Assembly: GCA_012934845.2 (NCBI GenBank)
Contig: WNNJ02002114.1
Coordinates: forward strand, 1 to 64,000
Source of the DNA: Pomphorhynchus laevis
Taxonomy: Eukaryota > Acanthocephala > Palaeacanthocephala > Echinorhynchida > Pomphorhynchidae
Length of the DNA: 64,000 nucleotides
Reading direction: 5' to 3'
Shown: positions 1 to 11,549 of the stretch, in pieces
Layout: every line of letters begins with the position of its first letter
How positions within the stretch are numbered: position 1 is the first letter of the stretch
The notes under the pieces: generated by a model
The model's input: only the letters and a program-made list of their open reading frames with translations
Told to the model about the DNA's origin: nothing
Databases searched by the model: none
Translations under genes and position numbers: made by a program

Positions 1-219
1 ATTATATAAAACATATAATACAAAATTAAATATTATAAAATAAAAAATTAATAAAAAAATTAAATTATAATTATTTGAATAATTATAGTATTAAATTATT
101 AACTAATTATTTAATCCTAATTATTATCTTAAATTAGATAATTCTCGACATTGTTGTAATTAAGTTTCGATTTTAATTATTGTAAAAATTTAGTCAACAT
201 AATATTATACTAATATTAC

Positions 220-321
220 CTTGAGACGACGGAAGAACAGGAAAATCTTCAAGCTGTAATTCAAATTGAAGTCGTTCGGTTGGCTGTGGTATTTCCACAT
301 ATTCGCCTTTTGCCACTTCAG
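220..321 (-). CDS. Host gene, exon 6 (last exon in window); CNOT2-like segment
   Basis: Internal exon, 102 nt, phase 2 in and phase 1 out. It is bounded by an acceptor ending ..AATTTAG and a donor GTAATA. It encodes about 34 residues ending in FELQLEDFPVLPSSQ. The spacing YV-x-I..P-T-E..F-x-L-Q-x-EDFPVLP resembles the YVGM..P..FSIHNEDFPALPG region of animal CNOT2/NOT2 (Regena), a scaffold subunit of the CCR4-NOT deadenylase complex. That comparison is from memory and rests on few residues. The C-terminal NOT box that would prove it lies outside the window. The 6.3-kb intron upstream holds an RTE LINE. The exon itself is seen directly; the name is an inference at about 40 percent. Confidence 0.6.
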
Positions 322-2064
322 CTAAATTCATTAAACAAATAAGTAAATTATTTATGTAATTAATTACGTGATTAAAATTCAATTAAGTTTTACGCGGCTT
401 CTTACTTTTAAAAAAATATGTGTCATTAAATTAATATCGTGTTTATTATTAAGCATTAATATATTTAATAGTGAGAGACAAATATACACAAAAAATACAA
501 TAAAGAATGTATTGGAATTTTAATAAATGCTTTGTATTTATGAATTAAATTTTTCAATATTTTCGCAAATTTAAAGTTAACATTTTCAGAAATTATGAAC
601 TTGTATTTCCTCGTTATAGCTCGTTAATGGCTAGTTATTTGAAAGAAATACAGAATTATGAGGTACCACACTAAATACACATATTATATAAAGAAAATAG
701 TTTTGATCTATTTAAAAGGCTGCAATCGATACGTGTACTTCAATATCTTTTATATTTCATATATGGAATCAAATTCCATTATGTTACTAACTCCTTCTAA
801 ACAAAGTACGACTACGGAACTTGTCAATTTCGGTCAAATTTGTACATATTTTTACGCCATTTCAAGATTAGGTATCTTCACTGCGATTCATGTAAAATTA
901 ACTTTAAATCCAAGTAAGCAATTACATATGAAAGAATTATGTAAGAATTATGTAAGAATTATGTTTTTGTTATTTGATTAATAAAATAAAAGACTGAGTA
1001 AATTAGGCTAAAAAATAAAAGAGAACACTAGATAATTAAAAGACTGAGTTAAAATTGTGTTATCTCTATAATGCATTATCGAAAATGTTTAAATCCATTA
1101 ACTAAAATTGATTGATTATTATGCAATGACAATTTAAGTTAATTTTAAATAATGTTAACGTCATATTTAATAAAATTAAATAAAAAAGGATCAAGTTATT
1201 TTTAAAATTTTAATATTTTTTAAAATCGACAGTTACGTTAAAATCAATATAAAATATAATTAACGGAACGATAAATATTAATCGTTCCTTATCAATAGTG
1301 AACATTTGGTCACTAATAAAAAATTTATTTATTGTTAAATAAATTATAAACGATTAAAATAAACCAGAACATTTGGTTACGTACGAGTCGTATATTGACA
1401 AGTTAACTGCAGTTTTGATTCGCAAATTAAAACACGTGATCTTTAAGTATCAATGACGCTATGACTTTTTTACATTGAAAATAGTGAGTGTGAACAAACT
1501 TTAATTTATGAAAACATTGTGAATGTATGATTCGTTGGAATTTTGTTATAATTTGTGATTTTTGTACGAAAATCACAAATTATTATCACAAACGACTTTT
1601 TTCTTAAATGATATAAATAAAAAAATACAAAAATACTGAATAAACGTTAAGAATAATATTATAATATTATAATATTGAAATTTTGAAACATGATAAATCA
1701 ACACTAATCAACAAAAACAAAATATACAATTTGTTTAAACCCTATGTAGAACAAATTATACGTTTTGTTTCCGATGATGTAGGAGCAGTTAGAAAAATGC
1801 AAAAGTAAATTAGTGTTGATCGTTCTAAGCTTCGAAAATTTAAATTAAAAATGGATCAAGAATAGTTATTTTTAAAATTGACAGTTACATTAAAATCAAT
1901 ATAATAATATAATTAAAATAATATCAGAACAAAGCTGAACAAAAACCCATAAATTAAAAATAAATATATTTAATTTAATATATAAATCGATTGTTCCCAC
2001 ATTGATTTATCTGTTACAAACTAAAGGATCTAGTGAAGTTTATATATTTATTGCAAAGTCAAAT
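322..2064. other. Intron, AT-rich, no gene seen
   Basis: Low-complexity AT-rich intron. The 107-residue frame at 658-981 has no recognisable family and a composition like its surroundings. The only clear structure is a perfect 13-bp inverted repeat at 1550-1562/1569-1581 around a 6-nt loop. Confidence 0.5.
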
Positions 2065-2093
2065 TTTCATTAGTTAACTGCTATCATCATCAG
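2065..2093 (-). ncRNA. Hammerhead-like core, Penelope type
   Basis: On the minus strand CTGATGA (2087-2093) is followed by a weak hairpin (ATAG..CTAAT) and GAAA (2065-2068). Penelope-like elements are known to carry hammerhead ribozymes in their terminal repeats. I could not find the partner strand for stem III or a clear stem I, so this may be a decayed core. Confidence 0.35.
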
Positions 2094-2290
2094 GACAAAC
2101 ACAACAAAATACAATAAAAATGTTCAAAAGTTGATGGTTGTACGATTACCATAGCGCAACAGTTCAAATGACTAGAAGTGCTTCTATTTTTGTTAAAAAT
2201 ACAATATACAATGAATGACAAAAATGAACAACACAATAAAATTAATAAAAAATAAATTAATTATAAATTGATTATAAAGAAAACATTATA

Positions 2291-2343
2291 TAATATACAA
2301 AGAAGAATAAATTAGGCAAAACGATAAACTACAATTCTAAAAT
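2291..2343 (+). repeat. Direct repeat, left of RTE LINE
   Basis: About 53 bp (..acaaagaagaataaattagg..) nearly identical to 5222-5275 on the other side of the LINE. Similarity continues weakly into 2500-2540 and 5290-5330 after an extra ~150 bp on the left. It is too long for an ordinary target-site duplication, so an older flanking repeat is likelier. Confidence 0.6.
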
Positions 2344-2639
2344 ATTTGATTATCGGATTTATTATTAAGCATCGATAATGTTTTTACTTTTATGCATAAA
2401 AATTCTTCTTGTATTTTTTTCTATTGTCCACTGCAATCACTTTACTTTTATCGAACTATATTTTATGATCAGTGTGCAGGCAAAACCCAATTTTATGATC
2501 ATGACAACTCCTGATCAAATTCATTTTAAACATAATATTTGTGTTGACTAATACATTTTGATAATATAACATTATATAATATAATATACATGGCCGCTAG
2601 GTGCCAGTCGAATTCCTACGAAAAAAAATTCCCAATTAG

Positions 2640-5170
2640 CATCTTCGTGGAGCGTCCCAGGCAACGTATGATCGACATTCGTTGAACATCAACATCCTTG
2701 GCAGACTAGCCTTCATGTAGGTAAGTGGAATGTCATCTCACTGGCGGGGAAGGAACTATAATTAGTTGAAGATCAGAGAGTCCGTTCGGGGAGGAACGGA
2801 CTCTCTGATCTGAATGCGAGTGGTGTTGAATTATTGCACTTTTGTTCTCGTAACAATTTATGCAAAACCAACACCATGTTTGAACATAAGGAGATCCATA
2901 GATGCACATGGCATCAGGATTCTCTCAGTTAAAGATCAATGATCGATTTTGTAATGGTTTCATCTGATCTGCGACGTTATGTTCTAAACAGTCGTGTAAA
3001 GAGAAGGGCTGAGCTGTCAAACGATCACTACCGTGTAGTTAGTAAACTTCGATGGCCGGATCGGATGCTAGACAAGCCTAGTAAACCCAAAAGTTGTGTA
3101 AGGGCGTGATGGGAGCGTCTAGCAAATGCTTCTGTCTAAGAACGTTTCATGGCTAGATCCGGGAGAACTTCCCTAGGTTGCCAGAAGAGGTGAAGAGCAT
3201 TGATCAGGAATGGGAGATGTTCAGATCCTCGCTTGTCAAAGCAACGGTGAAAAGTTTTGGCTCGGAGGCATTAAGTGCTTATCGCGGAGGTATCACTCGA
3301 ACTGCTTGGTAGACACCATCAGTTAGAGATTTTGTCGAACAGAAGAAACTGGATTATAAGGCAACTTTGTAAGATACATCAGTGGAAGCTGTAGACAAGT
3401 ATCGAAGGGCAAAGAGAGCTTCAGCTTGAGCAGTTACCAAAGCGAAGAAAGCGGCTTGGGAGAGTTTGGAGAGCACTAACGACTTGATTATAGGTCAGCT
3501 TCGAAGATGTTCTAGATGATGATCAGGAACCTTCGTGTTGGAAAGCAGAAAACTTCTCAGACTGTCTATGACAAGAGAGGATCTATGCTAACTGATATTG
3601 AAGAAATTCTTGGTTGTTGGAAAGTCCATTTTAGGAGTCTTCTTTATCCGATGGATATGCCTTCTCTTGTAGAAGTAGAGCCTTTAAAACCAACGGAAGA
3701 ACTCATCTATTTGAAAAAGGTCATTGATGTTGTTAAAAAACTTTGTAATGGCAAGTCTTGTGAATTAGAAGAGATTCGACCTGAAGTTTTAAAAGCTCTC
3801 AACGTTGTAGACAGGAAGTAGCCAATACAAATCCTCAATGTTGCATTGAAGTCGGGCTAGGTTCATAGTGAGTGACGAACTAAGGTGGTGGTACCGATCT
3901 ATAAGAAATGTGATGAAGAGTGTGCTTCAATTATCGGGACATCACTCTTCTTAGCCAAAAATTGTAGCTTTCGTCCAGGTCGTCAAACCACGGATCAGCC
4001 CTTTAACCACTCAACTATCCTTGGACGGGCTTGGGAGTTCGCTAAACCGATCTACATGTGCTTCGTAGATTTGGAGAAGACGTTCGACCGAGTTCCGAGA
4101 GAGAGGTTGTGGGAGGTCCTAAGAAAGTACTGAGTACCACACTATCTTCGGGAGTTGTGGCTTCTCTGTATGAACAAAGTATGAGTTGTGTTCGTGTTTG
4201 TGTTCTAGGTAAGAAATCTAAATCATTTACAGTAGGCGTTGGGCTTCGTCAGGGTTGTCGTTTGTCTCCACTTTTGTTCCTTGTTTACATAGGAAAAATT
4301 TCGAGACAAGGTGCTCTGACGGATGTGGGTCTTCAGTTCGGTTCAATCAGTATACCATCTCTGCTTTTATCAAATAACGTCATTTTGTTGGTGTCTTGTC
4401 CTGAGGACCTACAACGGCTATTAGATCGATTCACGATAAAATGCCAAGCGGCAGGGATGCTGGTTAGTACCACCAAGACTGTCTCTATATGTTCGTCTCG
4501 GATTCAGGTGCAAATATCACTCCGTATTGGGGGAAATTTTTCCTGATATGGAGGATTTAAAGTATCTTGGGGTATTGTTCTCGAGGGACGGCAGGAACAT
4601 CAAGGATATTGAGAAGCGGATTTGTGCAGCTAACGCAGCAATGCGTTCTTTGTACAGGTCTGTCGTGGTGAAGCGGGAGTTGAGTCTTCGGGCGAAGCTT
4701 TCGGTTTACCACGCAATCTTCGTTCCTATCTTAACCTATGGTCATGAGCTTTGGGTTATGACCGAAAAGATAATATCTCGGATACAGGCGACCGAAATGA
4801 GGTTCCTTCACGGTGTTGCCCGTCTTAGCCTTAGAGATAAGGTTAAGAATTCGGTAATCAGGGAAAAACTCTGCTTAAAGTCGCTGCTTCTCCACATCGA
4901 AGAAAGTCAGCTGAGGTGGCTAGGACACGTTCTCCGGATGTCTAGAGATCGCCTTCATCGGAGGGTTTTCCAGGCCGGACTCTCTGGAAAGAGACCTCGA
5001 GGTAGACATCGGTACAGGTGGATAGATCAAATTTCGAAACTGGCCGAATACTGCCTAGGGATATTTGAAAGAAAACCCTGGTCTGTCGCTTAGGATCGCG
5101 ATGTCTAGAGTAGTTTGGTTCGTGCACTGCCTCCACGACCCGACAACCGGACCAGTGGTTGACAGAAAAA
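2640..5170 (+). mobile_element. RTE-type non-LTR retrotransposon (LINE), broken
   Basis: Encodes parts of an apurinic endonuclease and a reverse transcriptase. The endonuclease start (GKWNVISLAGKE, near 2718) jumps after about 40 bp to its last third (NLCKTNTMFEHKEIH, then IDFVMVSSDL near 2945), so its middle is deleted. RT motifs follow: CFVDLEKTFDRVPRERLW near 4060-4110 and GLRQGCRLSPLLF near 4245. The catalytic FADD box reads LSNN near 4370, so the enzyme is dead. The C-terminal region (RIQATEMRFLHGVARLSL, then LRWLGHVLRM and RPRGRHRYRW) is the part most typical of the RTE clade. Several stops and frame changes separate the pieces at 3516-3821, 3885-4133, 4058-4546 and 4527-5093. It sits in the last intron of the host gene, opposite to it. 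Confidence 0.85.
2771..2810. repeat. Perfect 17-bp inverted repeat inside the LINE
   Basis: Arms gatcagagagtccgttc and its exact complement around the loop ggggag. It lies exactly where the endonuclease domain loses its middle, so it probably arose with that deletion. Confidence 0.85.
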
Positions 5171-5221
5171 ATAGGGTGTAATATTATTTGTTTTTTCTTG
5201 TCAAAAAATAGTTGTTGTTAT

Positions 5222-5275
5222 ATAACATACAAAGAAGAATAAATTAGGCAAAAAGATAAACTACAATTCTACAAT
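5222..5275 (+). repeat. Direct repeat, right of RTE LINE
   Basis: Partner of 2291-2343, with three or four differences. It lies about 50 bp beyond the LINE 3' end. Confidence 0.6.
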
Positions 5276-5542
5276 TCGATTAAAAAATGATCTATAACAG
5301 CCCCTGATCCAATTCCTTTAAAACGAAATTTTTTACAATTTAAAAATAAATTGAGCAATTTAGCAAAACCAAAATTAAATTGATTTTAATTGAATACTTT
5401 CTAAAACATTAAAGAGACTTCTTTAAATAGAGAAAGAAAAGATCGTCTAATTCTTATTCGTCAATTTTAATGATTTAATAATTATTAATTAATAATATTA
5501 AATTTCCATATATTTATATATAAAACTATATATAGTATATAT

Positions 5543-5642
5543 ACTTCTGCATTCCATACTACTGCTTCACCACTTTTATCCGCCTTCTTCATAACAATGT
5601 TGCTATCTCGTTTTAAACCATTGATTGTAGTATTGATCATTT
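5543..5642 (-). mobile_element. Penelope-like reverse transcriptase fragment
   Basis: About 33 residues including IVMKKADKSGEAVVW, the (I/V)(V/I)xKADK motif found early in Penelope-like reverse transcriptases. Nothing recognisable is left of the rest of the domain. Assigned by motif only. Confidence 0.5.
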
Positions 5643-5900
5643 TCTTATGTTTTGTGATTGCAATGATGTTGGGTGGAATGTAAAGGTACTCTTAACATTT
5701 TCGTTCATGGTGAAATGTTTTGAAATAGTTTGGCATTGAACTAAGTTTGTAATCTATCTTTATCGTTGTTGTTTGAATAATTAAACTGATTGAACTAAAT
5801 GTAACAAATGTTACATTAATCACTTTTTATTTTTTACTCTGAATGTAATTTTGTTTGGTTTATTCAAAATGTGTAATGAATTTGTTTTTGTAATGTTGCA

Positions 5901-5945
5901 CAGACACTGGCGAAGGGTTTATTACGCCGAAACGTTTGAAATAAT
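5901..5945 (+). ncRNA. Hammerhead-like motif
   Basis: Sequence of the form CTGGCGA-aggg..cgcc-GAAACG. Many animal Penelope-type ends read CTGANGA..GAAACG at this position. Here the core has G in place of the usual A, so if it was a ribozyme it is probably inactive. The strand is opposite to the RT fragment 260 bp to the left, so the two may come from different copies. Confidence 0.35.
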
Positions 5946-6603
5946 ATGAGAAATTTTATTCTCTTACTTGTCTAATTTTCCATTGCGTCATTCGTTGGAT
6001 CCTTCAAAGGATTCGGCATATGTATCATTAAAATTGCATCAAAGATGCTTGATAACAACGGTCCAGGATTTCATTGGAATACGGCAATGTGTTGAAAGCT
6101 GCAGCCGGTAATTAACTGGACTACACTCCACGATCAGCATACTATTCCTCACTACTAGACGTCAGAGATTACCGGCAGCGCTTATCAGTAGTATGAGCCA
6201 TCTCGATGACGTTTTGGATGTCTGCGTGATTTTTGAAAAAGAGCATTTTCGATAAATATAAACACGGGCTTAAACTTTCTTGATTATATTATATATAATA
6301 TATATATTATTATATATACTTATATATATTCAATACAATATATATAGAATAGGCTGTTAAATATCTTTTAGCGGAATTTTCTACTTGAGTAAAGCTAGTG
6401 ATCCTCGTGGCATCAGATCTTCAATTATTACGTAAATTTCTAAATCTGTAGCATTAAACTTCCAATTTGATTTCAAAATGATACGATGAGTTTTAATTTT
6501 AGTTTTGATTTTTACTTTTAATTTCTCATGAAAATACAGCGAAGTTTTAGCTTACAAGAGCCTCATTTTGCTGTATTTCATTCCATAAAGAGCAAATACT
6601 AAC
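5946..6603. other. Intron, no gene seen
   Basis: Unassigned intron sequence, with (ta)-rich runs at about 6290-6360. No frame of note. Confidence 0.4.
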
Positions 6604-6747
6604 CGAAATTATTTCCTGGAAGCCGGTTGTATCCAGGTGCGCTTAGTTGCGAAGGATAGTAATCTGAAGCAACATTTTGTCGCCGTTTAGAAGATTCGTT
6701 CCAAACATTGTTTGAGCTGTTTGTGGGAGATTCTTGAAAGCTAGATG
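6604..6747 (-). CDS. Host gene, exon 5
   Basis: 144-nt exon with acceptor ..TTTTTAATAG and donor GTTAGT. It encodes about 47 residues rich in Ser, Asn and Tyr. The stretch NVWNESSKRRQ followed by SDYYPSQ loosely recalls the N-terminal MFGASRKK...SDY segment of CNOT2. Phase is 2 in and 1 out, matching exon 4 upstream and exon 6 downstream with no added or lost base. No folded domain is visible; the segment looks disordered. The next intron, to position 322, is 6.28 kb and has been lengthened by a LINE. Confidence 0.65.
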
Positions 6748-6805
6748 CTATTAAAAATAAGATTAATTACCCAAAGTAGATATATATGGCGAGAGTTAGA
6801 CCTAC

Positions 6806-6888
6806 GATAAACACTATTTTGATTATGAATAAGTTGAGAAATATGTTGAGAATCGAATAAAGATGGATCGTTTACAGACGAGAAATAG
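6806..6888 (-). CDS. Host gene, exon 4
   Basis: 83-nt exon preceded by a good pyrimidine tract and acceptor (TTCTCTTTCTAG) and followed by donor GTAGGT. It encodes about 28 residues (YFSSVNDPSLFDSQH...NSVY), again polar and low in structure. One base completes the codon split with exon 3, and one base carries into exon 5. The intron to exon 5 is only 58 bp, so this gene mixes very short and very long introns. Confidence 0.6.
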
Positions 6889-8094
6889 CTAGAAAGAGAA
6901 TTATTCCAGTAATAACAATTATTTAAAAAATGTAACTTAAAGTTATTAAGATAAATGATGTCTGATTGATAATTACATTCGACCAAATGTCCGTTACGGT
7001 ACTAATGCAAATTATTAAAGCCTTGAACTTTTAAAAACAATATTCTTCACTGCTTACATATTGTAAATAAACTGATAGCATATATCGAATTACTTTGAAA
7101 TGTAAAATGTAATATTCTTAATATCCAAAGTCTTTTACTGTTACGATTAAATCATTTATTCTAATTATGTTGCGAATTTCTCTGTACATAACATGCTAAT
7201 ATACAGCATGTCTTTAGGCGTTCGTTGTTCACCGATCGCGGTTTAGCATACTCGCGGATTTTTGCTCTAAAAGTTGTTTTTTCAAAATTTCCGGATTTCT
7301 AAAACTGCATTAGTAATTCGCAGATTTTTGGAATTCACGAAATGATAAGAATCAACCATTAATAGTGAGGTGGCTACTTTGCTGTATAATATTAACAAAA
7401 ATAGAATGAACAATTGCATACACGAGCGAGTATCATCATTTGGTCGGCTTCATCAATTATCCTCGTGTGAATTCTTTAATCCTAGATGCAGCACTGTACA
7501 CTACAATCAGCGTAGGTGGACCTCATCAGCATTGAGCCTACACCTACCTTTCGTGTTTCGGTCCTTTAATGATCTGCTGAAATTTTCCTCTGCTGCCTTT
7601 TTGTAAAAACAAACGATACAGTTTGTAAGGAAAACATTTCCACTTATGCAAACTGTACGTTGTTTGATTATTTATTTTGATTCACTGACTAAAACAAATA
7701 AAATAATAAATACACTTTATATTAATCAAACTTGACAATTTGAAGTTTAGTTGAATTGAAAAAGGCATTTGAAGTGAATATAGGGCATTTTTTTCACAAT
7801 ATTTCACTAACTTGTGGTAGCAACTTAAATAAATATTCCAAAATTTAAAATTTTAAAATTTTTTAAAATTTCCAAAAATTATTTTAAAATTTAATTATTT
7901 ATTTTCAAATACGAAAATATTTAATACGAAGACGTGGTCGTATTATTTTAGATGACTTGAAAAAATCAGATTTAAACAATTCGTCCAACGATCTTTAACG
8001 AAGGAAATTAAAGAACTAAACGTGAATTATATACTAAAAGAATTTGAATAAAAGATCTAAGGCATAAAATTAACATGAAATAAAAACGACTTAC
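6889..8094. other. Intron, no gene seen
   Basis: AT-rich intron. A 78-residue plus-strand frame at 7370-7606 shows weak similarity in style to LINE C-termini (..HLPFVFRSFNDLLKFSSAAF) but lacks a family motif and is not called. Confidence 0.4.
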
Positions 8095-8218
8095 GCATAT
8101 TGTTTCTGTGAATTGAACTCATCCGATAAGTCCTCGCTTCGTTGGTGTTGAAGCAGCGACGATGGATGTGTAGGAGACAAAATATTATCAAAAATAAAGT
8201 CTGGTGAACTTGAGTTCA
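8095..8218 (-). CDS. Host gene, exon 3
   Basis: 124-nt exon with acceptor ..TTTGTGTTTAG and a consensus donor GTAAGT, the strongest splice site of the set. It encodes about 41 residues (NSSSPDFIFDNILSP...SEDLSDEFNSQKQY). Phase is 2 in and 2 out. The incoming two bases fit the single base left by the exon ending at 47884, so the two exons may be joined directly across about 39.7 kb. Further small exons inside that intron cannot be excluded. Confidence 0.6.
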
Positions 8219-9010
8219 CTAAACACAAATAGATGAAACAAACGGGTATCCATCGTTTATTTGATGCCATAAGGTAACATCTAAAAATCTTTTTATTTCA
8301 CAAATTCATAATTATATTTGCAGCATTTCCAAGTGCAGCCGGTGCAGTATTGTTGATTTACAATCGACAAACTTTTGCAATTAGAAACTTTATTTTTCTA
8401 TTTAGTAAAACAGAATTGAATTGTATGTTGTCAATAAAAAATCAATAAGATTATAACAAAAGCAAAATAATTGGTCGACGTTTATAAAATATATGTCAAA
8501 CAAAACTTTGGGTGATAAAAGCAAAAAATACAAATGATGATCAGAAATGAATGATCATTAGCCAATTGTGGCTTAGCGCTTTATTAGAAGTCAATTGAAT
8601 TCCGTTTATAACCATAACGTGAGTGACACGGTCAAATTGACACACAGCACTACGTTCTGTAATATGTTTCATTTCTAGAAAATTGTCTCAATGTTGTTGT
8701 TAACCTCTTAATTATTCAAGCAACAAACTCATCTAACGCAAAACATTATGTAAATTTGTGCTACAATTTAAACCGTTCAATCATAAATAAATTTTTGCAA
8801 CAGCGACCGACAAGTGGAAGTTGTAAAGATTGATGTAAATTAAATATAAAGGTTTAAATATCATTTAGATTTTATATAAGAATACTTTGAAATCGTTCAA
8901 ATCTTTTTACTTCTGACTTTCGACTTATGTAAATTATACATGAGTAAATGACTCAGTGATTACTCATGTAAATGAGTCGGTGATGACCGAGTCATTTACA
9001 TTTCACTCAT
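8219..9010. other. Intron, hairpins only
   Basis: No coding signal. At 8938-9000 two adjacent hairpins share related arms: a 10-bp perfect one (acatgagtaa/ttactcatgt) and a 14-bp one with one mismatch (gtaaatgagtcggt..accgagtcatttac). Confidence 0.5.
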
Positions 9011-9017
9011 CGGAGAT

Positions 9018-9650
9018 GTGGCTCCGATGATTGAGATTCCGAATTGCAGTCCTTTTCAGTGCAGTAAATTACGAGAGCAATTTTTCAAACCGAACATAAA
9101 AAATGAACAAAACGCTTTATATGAACTAATTATCGATCATGTCGTAATGCGTACATCGCATGATTACCTTAAAACTTCTTGCTCCAAAAAGAAAGATCGA
9201 CTCAGAATCTGTTCAGAAACAACAGGTATGATAAGAGGCGACGTAACGTTATTCAAAAATAATGATCTCGATGCGATGGACTCAACAATAGCCAACAAAC
9301 ACGTTCGGTATATGGAAGACAATTCTGTAAATGTCGTCCGTTAGGTCATTTCCAGAAGTGCTGCCGGGGAATATCAACCAGACAAGAATTCCTTAATGAA
9401 TCGCAAAATAGACGAAAGTGTTAATACGTTTCGATTCATAAATACGGTAAACAGGGAAACGGCTATTCATCTTATTGAAATGATCATAAACGGTAAGTTG
9501 GTCAATATGGAACGAGTATTTCGTTTATTTCAAAACGTATATGGAAGGAGATAGAAAGCCTTGAATTAAGACCGCAAAAATATAAAAAAACATATAATGG
9601 TCAACTTCTGAATTTAATAGGAGTGCGCGACGTAAACGTTACACTAGGAT
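9018..9650 (+). mobile_element. LTR retrotransposon fossil: gag zinc knuckle and protease remnant
   Basis: A short stretch with a CxC..GHFQKCC zinc-knuckle-like segment near 9340, followed by protease-like sequence (IISKRIWKEI..) near 9510-9640, the order seen at the gag-pro junction of Ty3/gypsy elements. It is an old, broken fragment with several breaks. No long terminal repeats were found next to it, and a LINE abuts its right end. Assigned by motif order only. Confidence 0.45.
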
Positions 9651-9654
9651 GTGA

Positions 9655-11120
9655 ATCACACTGCCGAGAATATGAGTTGGGCTTGTTGAAAGTAATTTAT
9701 AGTTAAAATCAGAAAAAAGATTAGTTAGAGTGATAGAGTCAGAGTCAGCTGGACAATAAAGATGAATGTTAAAGTCACAGAGAACAAAATAAGGATTATA
9801 AGACAACGAACAGTGAGAAAGAAGATCTGCAAGGTCGTTAAAGAACATACGTGTGGGGGCAGTTGAGCCTGGATGGTATACAATCACAAGTTACATAGTG
9901 AAATAAGTTGATAATCCGCATATGAGTTATTCGAACGAAGTGTAACGGATGTTAGCGTTAATTTAATGCAGGGACGTTGGGTGAGGGTCAATGGCAACAA
10001 TGCCGACATGGTTAGAAGCAGTAGATGTGGGAGTGACAATTGGATGAGCTGATTCAACTAGATAACAACCAGAGCCACTTAGGCAAAGAATAGCAAGATC
10101 GTCGGACTCAGAGTGCCAGGATTCGGAAATGCAGAGAATATCGGTAGATAATTGATCGAAGATATCATGGGGCAGATCAGCTTAGTGAAGAATGGAGCGA
10201 GTGTTGAAAAGACTAAGACGAAAAGTATGCTCAGGAGCGAGATCGACTAGCAAAGAAGACAGGGAGAGAGACGGAACGCCATCGGATTTTTGGCCTCGTG
10301 TGTACGACGTAAAAATTTCCGTTGATTTGACGGATTGATAAGTATGACTCACCGTTTGTTTCACGTCGATGTTTTGCGATACGAGCAAAATTGAGTTGGG
10401 CAATATCAGAAAGGGAGTGGTCTGAATATATACGACAACTAGATGAAGTGTTAAGAAGTTTAAAACGTTGGGAGAGTACCAAGGAAATATGTAAAGTATG
10501 TCGGAAAACGATTTTTAGGAGTGAAGGTCTGAGATGATTGGATTTAGTGGATTTGTTTTTACGGATCAAATATACAGGAGCGATATTATTGAAGAGGTAT
10601 AAAAATAAAGGCAGATACATGATCATCGAGGCGAGATTGTGGAGGAGCAGATTCGGAAGCTTTAAGTTATATATGACAATACAGCGATTGCGTGAAGGAA
10701 AACGATTACGTAGATGTGGTGGACGAACAGAGCTGGTAGGAGTACAGACAGAAGAGCAGATATTAGTGGGAATAACAGGGATGCTTGATGGAGATTGAAG
10801 ATAAGTTGGAGCATGTGTGATAAAAGTGGAGTGTTGAATCGTTTTACCGGAGATGTTACTGGAGATGATTTTTACGGAAGGATGTAAATTATTTAGAAGT
10901 GATACGGGAGAGGTAGAGGAAGGAGTATGTGAAGCGAGAAAGTATGATATGTATTTAGATGGGGGAAGGAATAGGAAAAGGGAGGTACGATATGAACAGC
11001 TTTACCGTTTGCCTTGCTAGGATGATGAAGATGAATCGAAGTTTTATCGTAAGTTGAACGAGGAGTGTGTAAGAGAAGATTCAAGAATGGGATTATACGA
11101 TGCGAAGTCAGGTGTTAATG
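9655..11120 (-). mobile_element. LINE 5' part (L2/CR1-like), endonuclease and N-terminal region
   Basis: Read from right to left, a Pro/Ser-rich leader (10893-11084 and 10231-10626) leads into FRLSLFNTRSIL near 10200, the usual start of the endonuclease domain. Then come DILCISESWHSE, PTRMFFNDLADLL and FVLCDFNIHL near 9640-9887. The last matches the GDxNIH motif of L2/CR1-group endonucleases. The RT part is missing; the copy ends against an LTR fossil at about 9650. Several stops are present. It resembles the better preserved copy at 29650-31865 in leader composition, and is probably the same broad family. Confidence 0.65.
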
Positions 11121-11444
11121 AGAGGGAAAGGTCAAAAACAGTATCGGTCTAAGTAGTCTACGTGAGACAAAAGCGGATGAGCAGGATAACTGTGAAAGTT
11201 TTGCTGATGAACAAAAACCACATGTAAACGGTTTACTTTAATACAATGAACGTTCAGATATTTTAACTCGAACAAGGATCCATACTTCACAATTTTTACA
11301 CTCGCATCCAACTTCCAAAATTGTATAACGATCATTTCATTCCAATGTGGAAGATGCGTGATCAGCAACGGGTATTTGTGATCGAGCTTTTCTAGGCATG
11401 ATTTTTTATCGAGAGATTAAATTCAATCTGCGAGCGTTGGGAGC

Positions 11445-11549
11445 GGAACTGACACGAAAAATCTGGAACTGTCAGGAAAAATTTGGAACTGACAGCAAAA
11501 TCTTGAATTAACAGGAAAGATCTAGAACTAACAGGAAAAATCTGGAATG
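11445..11549. repeat. Short tandem repeat, 20-bp unit, about 5 copies
   Basis: Degenerate units of the form ggaactgacaggaaaaatct. It lies inside an uncharacterised minus-strand frame (11392-11718) and accounts for that frame's repeated look. Confidence 0.7.

Noticed and set aside
658-981. 107-residue plus-strand frame
   Set aside because: Composition matches AT-rich intron sequence and no motif is present; it lies in an intron of the opposite-strand gene.
7370-7606. 78-residue plus-strand frame resembling a LINE C-terminus
   Set aside because: No RT or endonuclease motif nearby and no family signature; similarity is only of style.
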